From NCBI GenBank assembly GCA_946902985.2, contig OX336392.1:464096693-464160692 (forward strand): DNA of 64,000 nucleotides. Reading direction: 5' to 3'. Source of the stretch: Meconema thalassinum (taxonomy: Eukaryota > Arthropoda > Insecta > Orthoptera > Tettigoniidae). Numbering within the stretch: the first letter of the stretch is position 1; each line of letters opens with the position of its first letter. The notes beneath the pieces are model-generated. The model was given only the letters and a program-made list of their open reading frames with translations. It was not told the origin of the DNA and did no database searches. A program made the translations under genes and the position numbers. This document shows positions 1 to 10,528 of the stretch, one piece after another.

Positions 1-138
1 GGAGAAATTATAACTTACAACTTGGATGAGAAACCTGCATGGCAAGAAAGAACTAATAACTGAACTGATACATGTTGTTATTTAATCAGATAATGTCAAG
101 AAGGAATGTATTTGGGCTGGTGCCTGTGTTCCTTCATA

Positions 139-162
139 TTGATAAATAAATAAATAAATAAA
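139..162. repeat. (ATAA)n microsatellite
   Basis: A short run of TAAA/ATAA units directly precedes the LINE-like open frame at 163. It may be an A-rich retroelement tail from a separate insertion, or simple slippage. Nothing else is visible in it. Confidence 0.7.
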
Positions 163-790
163 ATGATAAAAGCCCAAAAATTAACATGGTCTACATATAA
201 AAGAAAATGTCTATCAATCGCAACAAAATTAAAACATTACAAGGCGGTGGTTCAACCAGAGGTGACCTATGGAAGTGAAACTCTTTTTAAAGTTACTCAG
301 AAAAACAGAATCGACAAAATTTTAAAAGTAGAAAGAAGAATAGCTAGAACATGCATAAATAAAAAATATCAAAGATGGACAGTGGCGGATAGTACCAAAT
401 GAAGTGGTATACAGAGAACTGGAGCCCATCACTGATACTATTCGGAAGAAACGGCTTTCTTTCTTTGGTCACATCATGAGGACACCAGAAACCAGGTTAT
501 CTAGAAAAATTGTAGTGAAACTTTGGAATATGAAACAACAAGTAGGATGGATTAAGGAAATTAGAGAAGATATGAAAGAATTGGAAATAACCTTGGATGA
601 CTTGCAAAACAATGCAACAAAATTAAAAAAACTGAGAGATATAAAAATAAGATTTCAGGCTAAAATAGACAAACGTAATACAGTAAAAAGGGTATTTACA
701 GATGAGGAACACCTGAGAAGATCAGAGCGAATGAAGAGCTACTGGGCGACTCGGAAAGGAAACTTACTGAAGAAGAGGACCAAGAAATGA
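163..790 (+). pseudogene. non-LTR retrotransposon reverse transcriptase, C-terminal fragment
   Basis: Two consecutive open pieces (163-402 and about 404-790) lie in adjacent frames and read as one domain broken by a frameshift near 402. The first has the LKHYKAVVQPEVTYGSETL block that follows the fingers/palm of many LINE reverse transcriptases. The second has RLSFFGHIMR, the hallmark of the region after the RT domain in RTE/Jockey-like pol proteins, followed by a basic tail. Family knowledge: such C-termini lie downstream of endonuclease and RT, which are absent here, so this is a 5'-truncated, decayed copy. It sits in the POMT1 intron upstream of the first visible exon and has no host role that I can see. 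The exact LINE clade is not resolved. Confidence 0.75.
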
Positions 791-1194
791 TTGACTGAAG
801 TGGTCCAATGAGGCCGTAAAAGCAGAAGAATATATATATATTTAAAAATATAAATAATTTTAAAAATAATCTTAAAACTAGCTCTAAAACATGTACACAT
901 CGCCTGTCGCTCTCATTATTTAAGGTGAGGTAAGTCGTAACAATATTTTAATATTAAAGGGTGATTTATGTATTTTATGATTATATTTAAGTAGTTTATA
1001 TAAGTAAGTAGTACCCATTTGCGCTATCATCTATATCATTAGGGGCAGATGACCTAGATATTCACCACCATAACTTGGTTTCAAATTTTCAACAAACGAC
1101 GTCAAGAGACAAAGAACTGACACATTAGCTCAATTGAACAAGGAGACTAGGTTTGCGACATTCAGCTGAACATTGTGGGGTTTGAAGCCATTTT
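791..1194. other. intronic, no gene seen
   Basis: AT-rich sequence between the LINE remnant and the foldback repeat. At about 1040-1062 it contains ATTAGGGGCAGATGACCTAGAT, closely related to the tail of the D retroelement described further on. No open frame with recognisable content is visible. Confidence 0.5.
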
Positions 1195-1336
1195 TCAGTG
1201 TTGCCCTAAGTAAACAAAAGTTTGGTGCTTTTCATGTAATTTATTTCAGGATTAGAGCATAACCCAGCTCTTTTTGGTTACATTCGTGTTGACCGACTGA
1301 AAAGCACCAAACTTTTGTTATTCAGCTGAACACTGA
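1195..1336. repeat. foldback (inverted) repeat, MITE-like
   Basis: AACAAAAGTTTGGTGCTTTTCA at 1213-1234 is matched by its exact reverse complement at 1298-1319. The pairing resumes further out with TCAGTGTT (1195-1202) against AACACTGA (1329-1336). The loop is about 63 bases. Part of the right arm with its flank (CGTGTTGACCGACTGAAAAGCA) recurs at about 8792-8812, so it is dispersed. No target duplication was identified. Confidence 0.7.
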
Positions 1337-1559
1337 CAAAGGCTTGATATCTAAATAACTACCTCAAATGATTTCGGGGTGACAATTACACTAGTAACAT
1401 GAGAGTCAAGCACTAAATTGTACATAATAAACTGAACAAACTAACATGACATACAACCACTGTAGTATTTAATTACATAACTATGGAATTGGGGGCATAG
1501 TTAAACTTTGGGTTGAACTTGGAGAATACCGGTTCTTACACAACCCCCAATCCTAGTCT

Positions 1560-1618
1560 ATAAAGGTGCAGATGATTGCGTAGGTCTGCCCCTTAAAACA
1601 ACAATAACTAACTAACTA
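1560..1618 (+). repeat. 3' tail of a retroelement with (TAAC)n end
   Basis: The segment reads GTCTGCCCCTTAAAACAACAA followed by TAAC repeats. CCCCTTAAAACAACAA is identical to the 3' tail of the D elements elsewhere in the window, which end in TCA repeats instead. It is probably the 3' end of a related but distinct SINE/LINE family. Its 5' limit could not be set. Confidence 0.45.
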
Positions 1619-1885
1619 GTCTCTAATAATTACAGTTACACTGTTACAGTTGCTACAGAAATACGGGTTTTCAGACAAATCCACACAAGTAAACAGTACT
1701 GATGACCAAGATGATACTAGACCCTAAAAAGAATTAAAAACAAAAAAATTATAAAATATGAAAACTTTTCTCACGGTCATTCAAATCCTCTCCTGTGGAC
1801 ACTTCCCATTACTGCCTCTGTTTGACTCACTGTAAAGTTGAAAATATGAAATTTCACAAAGATCACCTTGTGTTTTTTGACACAG

Positions 1886-2012
1886 GCCCAAGTTCACCTT
1901 CTGGGGAATGTAGTAATCTGGTACTCAGGATCACTGTGTTTGCTGCTATACTGTGGAATGCTAGTTGTCTACCTGCTGCGGCGCAGGCGGCTGTGTTACG
2001 ATCTCAGTGGTG
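1886..2012 (+). CDS. POMT1: POMT1 third-from-last coding exon
   Basis: This is the first of three exons encoding the C-terminus of protein O-mannosyltransferase 1 (Drosophila rotated abdomen). With POMT2 this ER multipass enzyme transfers mannose from dolichyl-phosphate-mannose to Ser/Thr of dystroglycan and other secretory proteins. The exon reads [20 protein letters not shown], the HLLGNP-x-WW-like block that opens the last luminal/membrane part of the PMT family, and continues into a hydrophobic segment ending in [12 protein letters not shown]. The acceptor is a T-rich tract plus ACAG at 1882-1885 and the donor is GTAAGT at 2013. The frame is closed by stops upstream of 1850, which supports an intron there. 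The donor leaves one base, completed by the next exon. Upstream exons lie outside the window. Homology and splice sites are by eye; assignment to POMT1 and not POMT2 rests on the last exon. Confidence 0.88.
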
Positions 2013-2086
2013 GTAAGTTGAACTCAGATCTGTAGACTGTTGGAATTTAGCAATAACAACTACTAACATGATGCACTTGTTTACAG

Positions 2087-2261
2087 AGGCTTGGGAGAAC
2101 TTCTTGACTGTGGGCAAAGTCCTGTTGATGGGATTTCTCTTCCACTTCCTGCCATACTTCTTCGTAGAGAGGACATTGTTCCTCCACCATTACCTGCCAG
2201 CATTCACTTTCAAGGTTCTTCTCATGGCTGCCTTACTGGAACATCTGCACCATTTTATCTG
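2087..2261 (+). CDS. POMT1: POMT1 penultimate coding exon
   Basis: It contains FLFHFLPYFFVERTLFLHHY followed by LPAFTFKVLL, the most conserved C-terminal signature of protein O-mannosyltransferases (GW-x-x-HYLPFF-x-ERTLFLHHYLPA). This region forms transmembrane helices of the ER enzyme. The acceptor TTTACAG ends at 2086 and the donor GTAAAT starts at 2262. Phases agree on both sides: one base is borrowed from the preceding exon (GAG, Glu), and two bases at the end are completed by the next exon (TGT, Cys). The upstream intron is only 74 bases, while the downstream one is about 1.8 kb and repeat-filled. Confidence 0.93.
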
Positions 2262-3168
2262 GTAAATCATACAGTTCTATAAGCAAAGATTTAGAAATAG
2301 TACACATACTAAACAAAGGCAAGAAACGCAACATTCTTGAAAACAGAAATTTATAATGCCCAAAAAACTGATCCGATAAACAATCTTAATGAATTGACGT
2401 ATAACGACAATATGTTATTTAATACGATCACAAAAATCAGGGGGAAAAGTCCAACTAAACAAAGAACCCTCTCTCACCCTTAATGACGCAAGTCTCTCTC
2501 CCTCATACTCCGCCCAACATCACGTCACAAGCTGCCTGCCAGCCAGGAAGCTGCAGATCAGTTAGTTAGCGCACGCTAGGGAGTAAGACACTCAGCGGCA
2601 GGCTGAGAGACACAATACAGTGATCATTAGACTCCCTAATCAACCGGTGGTTGACACAAAATTTTCAACAGCGGTATGTAAAAACTCATAATCTTCACTT
2701 TGTATTTAATAATGTTTGTTTAGAGCAGATGTTTTTCATGTTCAGTTTCACTGTACAATTTTCCCTTTCTTTGTCGGGATGACAGCCCCCGTATATAAAA
2801 TAAGATAGAAGAACTAATCACAATAAAGGGTCGGTGCACTCCAGACAATTAACTCCGGTTGATAAGTAGGTGGCATTTCTAATGGGATAAGTCTCTGTTT
2901 AAATAGAGGTTCAATTTCAACACGTTGATACATATTGATTCTAATGGGGGGTTTTCGATTTTACATATGCAACTATGAAGATGGGAGTGGATAATCAACC
3001 TTGCTTCAGTTTGTTTCGTAAATTATAAGTGACAAAGGACCTTTACCCGGATTTTATACCCATTCTTTAAGAATTTTATTTCTATTTTAATGTTGATGAC
3101 ACCTGTGAATTTGTACAATTTTAATCAAACATATTCATATCATGTATTTAGTTTATAGGTTAACTACT
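2262..3168 (+). other. POMT1 last intron, 5' part
   Basis: Non-coding sequence. The stretch 2500-2660 is GC-richer (CTGCCTGCCAGCCAGGAAGCTGCAG and following) and could be part of an undefined repeat, but no termini were found. Otherwise it is AT-rich intronic DNA with no open frame of interest. Confidence 0.6.
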
Positions 3169-3762
3169 AACGAGGGAAATACGCCAAGTGTAACAATCCG
3201 ATTTCCCAGAAACTTCGCTCAGTGAAAGAGGGGTCGAAATAAGCGAACACATGTTTTGGCTTGTTCATAGACACTCGACCGGTTTCCAAGGAAATGATGC
3301 TCGAATTGTGTCAGACTTGCTTTATGTGCCCTCCAGCACGTAACATATGCAATTGACGCAGTACACCATGTATATATATATACTGTATATAATACATGAC
3401 ACTTATTGTGAAACCCAGTTGTAATTTTACAATGCCCCTGTATCCACTAACTTGATAAGAAACATTCGTGTAGCAATCGTCAATAGACTTCAGTAGATAA
3501 ATGAAAATAAAATAAAAAACGAAACATCATTAATCGGGACTTGAACATGGGGCGTAAAAGTGTAAACCTTGCGCCACCGTGTGAGTTGAATCTGTTTTGC
3601 GCTAAAAGGCACATAAAGCATGTCGGACACACTTCGGCCGTCATTTTCTCAGAAACGATCAAGTGTCTACGGATATGCCGAAACATGTGTTCTTCAACCC
3701 CTCCTTCACTGAGCAAAGTTTCTGGGAAATCGGGCTGTTACACTTGGCATGTTCCCCTCGTA
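3169..3762. repeat. large inverted repeat in the POMT1 intron
   Basis: Left arm 3169-3340 and right arm about 3599-3762 are imperfect reverse complements. Both share ACGAGG, CCAAGTGTAACA, GATTTCCCAGAAACTT, GCTCAGTGAA, AACACATGTTT and TGCTTTATGTGCC in order when one is complemented. The spacer is about 260 bases. Read on the minus strand, the spacer next to the right arm contains an A-box-like TGGCGCAAGG and a B-box-like TGTTCAAGTCCC, suggesting that a tRNA-derived SINE head forms part of one copy. It is either two head-to-head copies of one repeat or a foldback element. Confidence 0.75.
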
Positions 3763-4051
3763 AGTGTAAAACTAAATAATTGACTTTACTAAGAACCCAG
3801 TTTGCTTCTGTCCCTAAACAATGCACAGCATTAGGAACAATTTTTCTTTCTTTTTTAAAGATCTGTTTAACACACATTAAACTAAATTTTTCATTAAACT
3901 AAATTTAATGGTATTCACAATGACTTATGTACATATTTTTACAATCAAACTTCAGAATTTTCAGCAGGCATCTACAGATATCCACAGTTAGCAACACTGC
4001 TTTTGAGACACCAGGTGGACAAAACTATTTTCTTTTTTGTTTTACTTCTAG

Positions 4052-4238
4052 TGAAGTTCTTCATTGGAGGTTCCTGTCTCTACTGTTCCGCCTGGCCACG
4101 GTCTGCTGGCTGTTGGTGGTGCTAGTGGTGTTCCGGCAGTTCTCGGTCCTCAGTTATGGCACGACACCGCTCTCGGCCGTTGATGTGCTGCGTCTACGCT
4201 GGCAAGACTCGTGGGACTTCATTGTGCACAGAGAGTAG
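4052..4238 (+). CDS. POMT1: POMT1 last coding exon and stop
   Basis: The acceptor CTTCTAG ends at 4051. The exon encodes a hydrophobic stretch (LLFRLATVCWLLVVLVVF), the last membrane helix, and then FSVLSYGTTPLSAVDVLRLR and WQDSWDFIVHRE before TAG at 4236-4238. The YG...LRW-x-DSWDF-type ending matches POMT1 C-termini better than POMT2. Together the three exons give about 163 residues, roughly the last fifth of a PMT of usual length (about 750). All three are intact, so the gene looks functional as far as it can be seen. Confidence 0.9.
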
Positions 4239-5107
4239 CTCTGTTGATTCAGTACTCAAGACAACCAAAGATCTCAGTTACACAGTATAACATCACACAT
4301 CATAATACTCATTTTATTATTAAACCGTGGTCGTATGGTGTTCCTACTCACCAACATCACATTGTCTCAGGGGGTAAACTCGGAAAAGAAATGTCACCTT
4401 TTCCGCAGGCACTGTGATTAAGTGTCCTTGTCATACCATGGGTGTTGATCTGAAAAAGCAGTTTTTTCTTTTGTATGTTTTTTATTTATTATTTATTTAT
4501 CAGTCCAGTTTTTCTGTACATACTTATAATCAAGTTCTCTACAGCAGTTTTGTAAAACAGTAATTTTTGTAAAAATGGCATAAAAATCAACATAAAATTA
4601 CTAGGTAGCAATATTATTGACTTGATTTTCTAATCTGCCCCTAGATGCAATATGTAATAATGTACCAGTCCAGGGTATTAGGCTCCAGAGGACTTGCAGT
4701 ACATCTACCATATATACCGGAATGTAAAATTAGGTTTTTCCTCAACTTTTGTATTTTGAAAGATGGGGTCATCTTATATTCAGATTTAAGAAAAATGCCT
4801 CCCCCAAGTTGAATGGGTATTAGCCATAAGTTCTTAGCTCCTTTATTTGCAATGAAATATTGTTTGAATCAACGTTGCTTGTTATGGTCTGCCCCTAACC
4901 CACATTGACACTGGCGTTGTATTTATGACTGACATTCACAACTCTCCCGTGGAGAGTGCCCGACCTTATTTTATTTATTAACTTACATATAGCTTCAGTG
5001 CTGTGCAACAGCATTATCTTGTTACCATATATTATTGCAGAAATGTATTAACACCTTAGGCCCACAGGTTTGCGGAACATCATTTGTCGTGCTGGGCTGG
5101 TGGCCTC
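4239..5107 (+). other. POMT1 3' UTR and flank
   Basis: No open frame of interest is seen. It should contain the 3' UTR of POMT1, but I could not pick out a convincing AATAAA signal. TTTATTTATTATTTATTTAT at about 4481-4500 is a simple AT repeat. GTCTGCCCCTAACCC at about 4888 and ATCTGCCCCTAGATG at about 4635 resemble tails of the retroelement seen at 1560. Confidence 0.5.
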
Positions 5108-5889
5108 GTGCCACTGCTTCTCTATAATTGTTCAGCATTTCAACTTTATATTCACTGTCTGAATATGATCATTCATATTTTCAACAATTAATTCCAGTAT
5201 TTCATCACTAACAAAAAGATTCCAACATTCAAATTCAGTTCTTGCATTCGTAGCATTCCTCACAACACCAGGTAGTTGTGTCAGAATATTGTGGGGCCGT
5301 GCCTCAGTAACCTTCCATGGTTCCTTGTTCCACTTCATGCCATCCTTGCCTAAAATGAAAAAGAAAAAAAGAAAAAAAAAAACTGACATAATAATAACAG
5401 TGGCTTACTTATTAATAAAATATAAACGGCTTCATGGTCAGTATCAGAGTCTCCGGATCTTGTTTCAACTTTGTCTTCAATATCAGGGCCATCACTTTCT
5501 TTGAAATTATCATCAACTAGCGATTCATTATCTTCCAGCAGAAGGCGACATACATATCTACATCCTTAGGTTTTCGTAAGTTGTATATCTCTTTACTCAT
5601 ATTCACTAACGCAACGTACCAAACCAAATAATCGCCCTAACAGCACACCTGCTACTCACTGACGATTCACTGCCACATCACTGGGCGTGCTGGGACTGCC
5701 AGTCCCACATGACACAGCAGCTTGTGGAGTTATTTTTTAGGCTCGCCATTTCACAACTCCAGGAAAATACTTAATAAGGTGTGGTGTAAGATGTCCCAAG
5801 ACGATAAGATCATAACTTAAATTGTTGGCTTGATATTAAAACGAACACAAACCCCGGGGCTGTCAGACCCGTATGAGACTAACGGAGGG
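5108..5889 (-). pseudogene. piggyBac transposase N-terminal remnant with element 5' end
   Basis: On the minus strand an acidic stretch (about 5560-5437; EDNESLVDDN..., SDTDHE) is followed after a gap by KWNKEPWKV, then PHNILTQLPGVVRNA and FVSDEILELIVENMN (about 5350-5140). This is the classical order at the start of piggyBac transposases: acidic head, then W, R-x-HN, PG, then FFtdeileliv-x-x-TN. The catalytic DDD domain is missing. The gap 5354-5407 has a donor-like GTAAGC and a pyrimidine-rich acceptor ending TTTTAG, keeping the frame open. The 5' terminus is visible: TTAA at 5890-5893 next to CCCTCCGTTAGTCTCATACG (minus strand) with a GGGTCTGACAGCCCC hairpin. It is a truncated, probably dead copy. 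Confidence 0.7.
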
Positions 5890-5893
5890 TTAA

Positions 5894-6548
5894 CAGTATT
5901 TGCAAAATATTGCATACTGCATATGCCAATTCTATGGGAGTTTGGTGTGCGACCACTATTGAGCTGATGTTGTCATGTACAGCACTTTTTGAGGTTATGA
6001 TATTTTAATTCTTTTCGTTTGCATATTATCAGGAGGGGTTATTTTCAGGCGAACATATTATCCAGTGCAAGATTGGTCAAGAAACGCTCTCCCTACTTGA
6101 GTAGTCCATGTAATCCAGCTGCAACTTCAGTATAGAAAATGTGGTTTATAAATAAAAGTTCGCAGTGAAACATACAGTTTATAAGACTTTAAAGGTATAC
6201 CAATCGTCAGGAGCTGCACATTTCTAACATTGGTAAACACATGACAAATATTTCTTTTACTTCCTGTTCCACATTACTTGAACCCAATCAAAACATTGAA
6301 ATTGTTAACAACTGTAAGAAGAATCTTTGTTATTAGTCCTTTCATGGAAGTCGCATCGCTGCCACATTAAATAAACCAATCGCTTCGTGTAAGCCCTGGC
6401 GTGTTTTGTTATTAATCGAGGGTTGATTGCAAGGAACAGCATATTCCAAATTAATTGAAGAGTATGGTTCCAAAACTTGCTCACTCCATTTTCAAACATT
6501 TTCAGGAAGAGCAATGGTGGGCATGTGTTGTCCACCTGAATACAAATA
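5894..6548. other. intergenic, nothing recognised
   Basis: AT-rich sequence between a piggyBac end and a pogo element. The open frames on the minus strand here are short, AT-driven and unlike any family I know. No RNA gene is seen. Confidence 0.5.
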
Positions 6549-6813
6549 CCGTATTTACTCGAATACGACCCGCCCCCGAATAAGACCCGCACCCTGATTT
6601 TGAAGAACAAAATTAAAAAAAAAAAAATACTCAAAATTATGTACAATTGTAACTAAATAAACAGAATAGCATTTATCCAAAATAGTTTCCAACAGTTTTG
6701 AAGTCGTCCTAAAATAACACACATCAAACGATTAAAAATACAAATAAAAGTACACAAACACTTCATTCATCGTCATCAGAAGTACCAACTTCGGAACTTT
6801 TATCACCATCCCA

Positions 6814-7080
6814 CTAAATGTCGTCATCACTGACATCCATAGCATTCGAAATACTACATTTCTTAAAGCTCTTCCGTATGAGATCTCCCGAGATACGATT
6901 CCATGCCGTCAAAATGCACGAACATAGCAGCTGAACTTCCGGGCGCTGAATACGACCGGTTGGAGTCAGTGTGTGCTTATCGGCCGCCATTTGCTCCGTA
7001 TACAGCTGTTTCAAGGCTGCTTTGAACGGTCGGTTCACGCAGACATCCAGTGGTTGTAGCATAGACGTCATCCCGCTCAA
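6814..7080 (-). pseudogene. pogo transposase C-terminal fragment
   Basis: The reading frame contains SGMTSMLQPLDVCVNRPFKA, the LQPLDV-x-x-N-x-PFK block just upstream of the third catalytic Asp region in pogo/Tigger/Jerky DDE transposases. It continues to a short acidic end (DVSDDDI) and a stop. The N-terminal CENP-B-like HTH and the first two catalytic aspartates are absent, removed by the deletion shared with copy 2. The upstream residue context is cut by the nested element at 7110. Confidence 0.8.
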
Positions 7081-7109
7081 TCACGAATACATGACTCGTC
7101 AATATCATA

Positions 7110-8204
7110 CAGTGCACTCTCGTTAATTCGCGGTAATTAATGCACGAACTTCCGCGAATTATCCGCAGTTATTTTTGTTAAGCCTAGGAAAAACAAAACT
7201 ATTGGTTAAAATATTGAAATAGGCTTGAACACGCGAAATAATAATTTTAACTCCTGATTGTAGTGTCTTACACGACATGCTAGGCTACTGGTAGGCCTAT
7301 GTGGATTATGCCTACATTAATATATTTAAAAAAAGCCGTCATTACTTTTTGTTTCTTAGATCGTTTATTCTATTTTTCGATTGCACATTTCCAAAGAAAA
7401 TATTATATGAAAACGAAAATTCATCTCGTTTTTCTATATAGAAGATAAGTGTGACTAGAGACACTAGCTTGACTGTGGGAAAATTTCGGGATTTCCGTTG
7501 CATCACTCTCGCACTCGAAATCTACTGGATTTCAGTTTTTCTCAACAACAGTCAAATGCCATGCTATTTCTTCTTTGCTTTTCTGTAGTAAATCATAATC
7601 GTCTTTATCGACGTCTAACTTGCCCGTTCGAAATATCGTCGTTACAAAAGTCGGCAAGCGCTTGCTTTTGTACGACCGGAGTAGCGGTACTTTCGTCCCG
7701 ACTAGATGACTGCATGAAGAGCATCGAACAAACACGCTCTCGATGTCGTGCGCGTTTGCGCCATTACGCAATAATCGCTGTTTACAATGCGGTGTCCGCA
7801 CATCCACCCTTCACAACTCACAGATCAGCGACCTTGGAGCGTGGCTGTTGGGAAAGGGAGGGTAGGTTCCGAGTGAAAGTGCATTCCTCTTGTATTGTTT
7901 GGGCTTCAAAGACAAAGGAAATCTGTGCTATACCACTCGCGGCAACATGCGCGTAAGTTTCGAAGATTGCGCAATTAGGCCTACTGTTGCATCGCAGAGA
8001 AATGCAGTTCAGTCTTCCCTAGTCTCAATGATTTCGTCTTTACGCATTGCGTCGCATCAAAATTCTTTTAAACGACAGAGAGATTGCTTAACTTAGCGTG
8101 ATGATTAGTTGCTGTGAGAATTCCCAATTTAAAAAATACTCATGGAGACTCGCGAATTAACCGCAAAACGAATTATCCACACGCGAATTATCGGGTGTGC
8201 ACTG
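7110..8204. mobile_element. nested TA-flanked transposon (Tigger/pogo-like)
   Basis: CAGTGCACTCTCGTTAATTC at the left end is mirrored by CAGTGCACACCCGATAATTC at the right (minus strand), with TA at 7108-7109 and 8205-8206. Comparison with the uninterrupted sister copy at 10181-10220 shows that the junction is exact: removing 7110-8204 plus one TA restores the sister sequence. CAGT-starting ends with TTAATTCGCGG subterminal motifs are typical of the Tigger group. No convincing transposase is coded, since the open frames at 7498-7956 (+) and 7532-7807 (-) are unlike known proteins. It is about 1.1 kb and probably non-autonomous. Confidence 0.85.
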
Positions 8205-8538
8205 TATTTCCTGCCGGGCACGATTTCCAATAACTCCAGCTTCCCTCACAACTTTCAGCTTCTCACTTACATTAAACGACCGCAAACTCTTCGTACAACT
8301 CATGTTTACACTCGGAACACGTGCGCGAGGAAGTATGACGCCGCCTGCTTATGGTAAAACAAAGTGATAGCCGGAAGAAGGCTAGCACCATCTAGCGGAT
8401 ACTCGCAACACCCGATATCGCGCGTGGCGGGCAATTTAAATCTTTAAAATCAGGATGACTCAAATAAGACCCTCACCCCAAATTTTCACGTCCGATTTTG
8501 TTTAAAAATGTGCGGGTGGTATTCGAGTATATACGGTA

Positions 8539-9642
8539 ATAATAAGTTGTAGGTTTGAAACCCTTAAATGCTTTCGATTGGTATCAAAACCAGTTCAGTC
8601 CATGCAACTTTCCACTTGCATATCAAATACAAATGAAGGAGGAAGTAGTAGATCGTTATTAGTTTAAATACATTTGAAAGAATATGAGAAATATAATTAA
8701 CATCCTTCAATACTTCTGAATCACTCTAGGCCTGCCACTAGATTATGTATGTATGAAGTTAAGGGAATAACCCATCTCTTTTGAGAAAAACTCGTGTTGA
8801 CCGACTGAAAAGCATCAAACTTACGTAAATTAAGTGTTTTTTAAACACTTGGCACCACTTTAAAAGATTTTTAATGCCATTAGCTTTCAACAAGGAATCC
8901 ATGGGTAAAATTACAGTAATACATCATTGAGAGACAGGAGAAAGTCATTCCAACTGAACAAAATGTCTCTCCCCAGTCATAAAGGGCTCAAACTGAAACA
9001 CTTACTTAGGTTATAGGGGTACCCGCCCCGCGAAAGATACGGACCGAGGTAAGCATAAACAATTGGCAACGAGATGACATGTTTGCAATGCCTGCAGGTG
9101 TAAGAGGAAATACACAAGCATACTTACCTCTCTCCAATATGCTGCACCGAGTAATGCTCTTCTCCTACCCCGATACTCTGAAATTCATCCAATAGGAAAC
9201 TAACCCACAGGATCGAGACAGGAAGGAGGAGTCTGGACAGAGCCAGTGGGTGGACGGGGATCCTAAACGAGGCCTAAGAATCGCAAGGAAATGATACGAA
9301 CTCACGTTAATGACAATGCATTAAAGCTAATCAAAAGGTACAAAGAAAATATTAAGAAGGAAAACCCAAACCTAATGTGCCTGATTACATTTAAATTTAA
9401 TTTAGTAAATTGGGTTCAGAAAATAATACAGTATGAAGTTGCCAGGATACACTTATTATTCTTACACGTCGGCCCTAAAAAAGAAAGACAGGGAAAGTTA
9501 GTTTCTCTCCGAGAGGTAACAAGAAAACAAATTGCTCACAACAAAAACCCTAGGATTTATCATATCCTGACCTAAACTCCGTCAGAAAATAAAAGACCGA
9601 AGTCCCTGCCAAAAATGAGACACCTAAAGCACACACAACATA
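8539..9642. other. intergenic with one dispersed repeat
   Basis: 8775-8825 shares CGTGTTGACCGACTGAAAAGCA and CAAACTT with the foldback at 1195-1336. 9000-9290 is GC-richer and may be a retroelement 5' region (CCCGCCCCGCGAAAGATACG). The frame 9291-9575 (+) has no recognisable domain. The same kind of sequence appears to continue at 10530-10720 beyond the pogo copy, so the pogo element may have inserted into one older repeat. Confidence 0.4.
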
Positions 9643-10528
9643 CCGTATTTACTCGAATACGACCCTCACCCTGATTTTGAAGAACAAAATTTAAAAAAAA
9701 AAAAAAAATTTACTCAAAATTATTTATTATCTTAACTAAATAAACAGAATAACATTTATCCAAAATAGTTTCCGACAGTTTTGAAGTCGTCCTAAAATAA
9801 CACACATCAAACGATTAAAAATACAAATAAAAGTACACAAACACTTCATTCATAGTCATCAGAAGTACCAACTTCGGAACTTTTATCACCATCACTTTCC
9901 CACTAAATGTCGTCATCACTGACATCCATAGCATTCGAAATACTACATTTCTTGAAGCTCTTCCGTATGAGATCTCCAGAGATACGATTCCATGCCGTCA
10001 AAATCCACGAACACAGCAGCTGAACTTCCGGGCGCTGAATACGACCAGTTGGAGTCAGTGTGTGCTTATCGTCCGCCATCCGCTCCGTGTACAGCTGTTT
10101 CAAGGTTGCTTTGAACGGGCGGTTCACGCAGACATCCCGTGGTTGTAGCATAGACGTCATCCCGCTCAAGCACGAATACATGACTCGTCAATATCATATT
10201 TCCTACCGGGCACGATTTCCAATAACTTCAGCTTCCCTCACAACTTTCAATTTCTCACACACAGTAAATGACCGCAAACGTTTCGTAGCATTCATGTTTA
10301 CACTCGGAGAACGTGCGCGTGACTGTCTGACGCCGCGTGCTTACGGTAAAACAAAGTTATAGCCGGAAGAAGGCTAGCACCATCTAGCGGATACTCGCAA
10401 CACCCGATATCGCGCGTGGCGGGCAATTTAGATCTTTCAAATTTGGATGACTCAAATAACACCCGCACCCCAATTTTTCACGTCCGAATTTGTTTAAAGA
10501 TGTGCGGGTGGTATTCGAATATATACGA
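9643..10528 (-). mobile_element. internally deleted pogo/Tigger element, copy 2
   Basis: It starts with CCGTATTTACTCGAATACGA after TA (9641-9642) and ends with the degenerate complement at about 10528. It is near-identical to copy 1 but lacks the nested insertion. It shares the same internal deletion and the same retained transposase tail, so both copies descend from one deletion derivative. It holds a long A-run (about 9692-9708). Confidence 0.82.
9903..10181 (-). pseudogene. pogo transposase C-terminal fragment
   Basis: The frame carries LSGMTSMLQPRDVCVNRPFK and ends DVSDDDI like the fragment at 6814, with a handful of substitutions (for example LQPL to LQPR). Length and end are the same. 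Loss of the HTH and of two catalytic residues makes it non-functional as a transposase. Confidence 0.8.

Larger units (their letters stand above)
6549..8536 (-). mobile_element. internally deleted pogo/Tigger element, copy 1
   Basis: The ends are inverted repeats: CCGTATTTACTCGAATACGA at 6549 and, complemented from 8536, CCGTATATACTCGAATACCA, both continuing CCCGC. Each end is flanked by TA (6547-6548 and 8537-8538), the Tc1/mariner/pogo target. Apart from an 1.1 kb insertion (7110-8204), the body is about 890 bases and matches copy 2 at 9643-10528 throughout. Only the last 90 or so codons of a transposase remain, so it could be moved only in trans. Confidence 0.85.

Noticed and set aside
3480..3877. 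Overlapping open frames on both strands in the POMT1 intron
   Set aside because: They lie in an inverted repeat and are mirror products of it. No recognisable domain.
7498..7956. 152-codon frame as transposase of the nested Tigger-like element
   Set aside because: No HTH or DDE motif, and both strands are open over the same GC-richer region. Most likely non-coding.
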